Source of the DNA: an uncultured Fastidiosipila sp. | Lineage (GTDB): Bacteria; Bacillota; Clostridia; Saccharofermentanales; Fastidiosipilaceae | Direction: 5' to 3' | Assembly (NCBI GenBank): GCA_938014865.1 | Contig: CALLQJ010000160.1 | Span: forward strand, 1 to 7,439 | Length of the DNA stretch: 7,439 nt | Shown here: positions 6,426 through 7,439 of the stretch, piece by piece | Numbering within the stretch: position 1 is the stretch's first letter | Layout: each line of letters opens with the position of its first letter | Made by a program: the position numbers and the translations under genes | Notes under the pieces: generated by a model | Databases searched by the model: none | The model's input: only the letters and a program-made list of their open reading frames with translations | Told to the model about the DNA's origin: nothing

Positions 6426-6448
6426 CAAAGGTAGAATTGTATATATAC
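6403..6448. promoter_or_regulatory. Operator-like GTAT/ATAC repeats around the ssnA promoter
   Basis: Inside the -35/-10 spacer, ATAC (6403-6406) and GTAT (6412-6415) form an inverted repeat with a 5-nt gap. Just past the predicted start lies the 10-bp palindrome GTATATATAC (6439-6448). TTGTATAT is repeated directly at 6410-6417 and 6437-6444. Placement over the spacer and initial transcribed region is what a repressor would use; the protein is unknown, and A/T-rich chance palindromes are possible. Confidence 0.42.
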
Positions 6449-6625
6449 TACAGCGAAACCGCTTTTTCCGGCCGAACTCTTGATAATTTGCATAGTTGGC
6501 GGGCCCCTTATAGCGATGTTTCACCAAAATGATGAAAGTGTTTTTCAAGTGCTGAATTAAGCAGGGCCGCATGCCGGCAACGGAAGTCGGAACTGCTTTT
6601 CTCATGAATGCCAAAGGAGGTATTT
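6432..6625 (+). ncRNA. Candidate structured 5' leader of ssnA (possible attenuator or riboswitch)
   Basis: The leader is long for a metabolic gene and can fold two ways. Fold A pairs GCGGGCCC (6499-6506) with GGGCCGC (6564-6570) with one bulged G. It continues as CTTA (6507-6510) / TAAG (6558-6561) and AGC (6512-6514) / GCT (6551-6553), enclosing a TTTCA (6519-6523) / TGAAA (6533-6537) hairpin. Fold B pairs GCAG (6561-6564) with CTGC (6593-6596) and CCGG (6574-6577) with TCGG (6587-6590), followed by TTTTCTC, a terminator-like shape. The folds share 6561-6577 and exclude each other. No purine, TPP, FMN, cobalamin or SAM riboswitch hallmark was recognised. The structures come from pairing by eye, without energies. 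Confidence 0.33.
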
Positions 6626-7439
6626 ATGCTGCTGATCGGACCCGGACGCGTGATTACGCGAGATCCCGAAAACCCCATGCTCGAAGACGGCGCCGTCCTG
6701 ACGGAGGGCCGTACGATTAAGGAAATTGCTGATTTTGAGGACTTAAAGGCGCGTTATCCGGAGGCCGAAATTGTCCGCTCTGAAGGACAGCTGATCCTGC
6801 CGGCTTTTATTAATACCCATCACCATATTTACTCGGCTTTCTCCAGAGGGCTGGCGCTTAAAGGCTATGCGCCGGAGAACTTTCTGGATGTGCTCGAAGG
6901 CATGTGGTGGCGGATCGACAATCACCTGAATTTAAAAGACAGCCGGGCGAGTGCGGCGGCCGTTTACCTGGCCTGCATCCGTAACGGTGTCACGACGATT
7001 TTTGACCATCACGCAAGTTACTGCGCGACTGAGGGCAGTCTGGAGGTCATTGCCGAAGAGGCCCTGCGCTGGGGCGTGCGTTCCTGCCTTTGCTACGAGA
7101 TTTCGGACCGCAACGGCGAAGCGGAAACAAAAAAGGCCATTGCCGAAAACTTCCGCTTTGCCCGGGAAGCGAAAAAGGATCCCGAACACCTCGCCGGCCT
7201 CATCGGACTGCATGCGTCCTTTACCTTAAGCGACGAGACGATGGAGGCGATTGCGGCCGAAAATACGGATAAGATCGGCTACCACGTACATGTGGCGGAA
7301 GGCGTTTTGGACCAGGAGCTCTGCCTCAAAGAACACGGCGAGCGTGTGGTGCCGCGCCTGCTGCGTTACGGGGTTTTGAACAAGGATTCAGTCGCGGGGC
7401 ATTGTGTTCACGTGACGGAAGAAGAAAAAGATCTCCTGG
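6626..7439 (+). CDS. ssnA: SsnA-type putative aminohydrolase, 3' partial
   Basis: Metal-dependent hydrolase of the amidohydrolase superfamily (SsnA subfamily, the group of deaminase/chlorohydrolase-like enzymes). The substrate is unknown; co-occurrence with selenium-dependent hydroxylases suggests purine or related heterocycle metabolism. 271 codons are visible of a family length near 440. The start is ATG 6626, with AAAGGAGG at 6613-6620 and a 5-nt spacer. The N-terminal beta part is followed by the metal motif NTHHHIYSAFSRG (63-75; H65 and H67). Next come the subfamily block VLEGMWWRID (89-98), VTTIFDHHAS (122-131), GLHASFTLSD (194-203), YHVHVAE (219-225; H220 and H222) and GHCVHV (258-263; H259). 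The catalytic aspartate region lies beyond the window. It is transcribed from its own promoter, away from mocA. Confidence 0.92.
   Translation, partial: MLLIGPGRVITRDPENPMLEDGAVLTEGRTIKEIADFEDLKARYPEAEIVRSEGQLILPAFINTHHHIYSAFSRGLALKGYAPENFLDVLEGMWWRIDNHLNLKDSRASAAAVYLACIRNGVTTIFDHHASYCATEGSLEVIAEEALRWGVRSCLCYEISDRNGEAETKKAIAENFRFAREAKKDPEHLAGLIGLHASFTLSDETMEAIAAENTDKIGYHVHVAEGVLDQELCLKEHGERVVPRLLRYGVLNKDSVAGHCVHVTEEEKDLL

Noticed and set aside
6213..6614. 133-residue open frame on the minus strand between mocA and ssnA
   Set aside because: Covers the ssnA promoter and leader, has no ribosome site or family features, and has mixed composition.
6432..6625. Purine or molybdenum-cofactor riboswitch in the ssnA leader
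   Set aside because: Context invites it, but I could not find the guanine/adenine junction motifs or a convincing Moco-motif match, so no known class is named.

Overview
The window reads as chromosomal DNA from an anaerobic Bacillota (Clostridia-like) bacterium. Coding GC is moderate to high, estimated by eye in the mid-50s percent. Three things point this way: strong Shine-Dalgarno sites (AAGGAG, AAAGGAGG), a short Firmicutes-type ManA, and an accessory gene set known from Firmicutes and some enterobacteria that make selenium-dependent molybdenum hydroxylases. The genus cannot be fixed from the sequence.

Layout: (1) 1-1602 (+), a 12-helix GPH-type (MelB-like) sugar:cation symporter, cut at its 5' end by the window edge. 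(2) 1653-2570 (-), manA, mannose-6-phosphate isomerase, convergent with the transporter. (3) 2571-2836, a divergent control region with a perfect 9-bp inverted repeat and a 25-bp-period direct repeat. (4) 2837-4408 (+), yqeB-yqeC, a tight operon. (5) 4383-6170 (-), mocA-xdhC, transcribed toward yqeC, with 26 bp of overlap between the yqeC and xdhC ends. (6) 6171-6625, a 455-bp divergent gap holding a strong sigma-A-type promoter and a long, foldable 5' leader. (7) 6626 to the window end (+), ssnA, cut at its 3' end.

How the genes fit together: yqeB, yqeC, xdhC, mocA and ssnA form the accessory set tied by comparative genomics to selenium-dependent molybdenum hydroxylases (purine/xanthine dehydrogenase-like enzymes with a labile, non-selenocysteine selenium at the Mo site). 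MocA would add CMP to molybdopterin. XdhC would hold the cofactor while sulfur or selenium is inserted. YqeB and YqeC are required accessory proteins of unsettled biochemistry. SsnA is a metal-dependent amidohydrolase of unknown substrate that travels with the set. No hydroxylase subunit, selD or selenium-carrier gene lies in the window, so they are expected nearby or elsewhere. The transporter and manA look like an unrelated carbohydrate block.

I see no tRNA, rRNA, CRISPR array, insertion sequence or phage gene. The least explained sequence is the roughly 190-nt ssnA leader, which can form two mutually exclusive folds.
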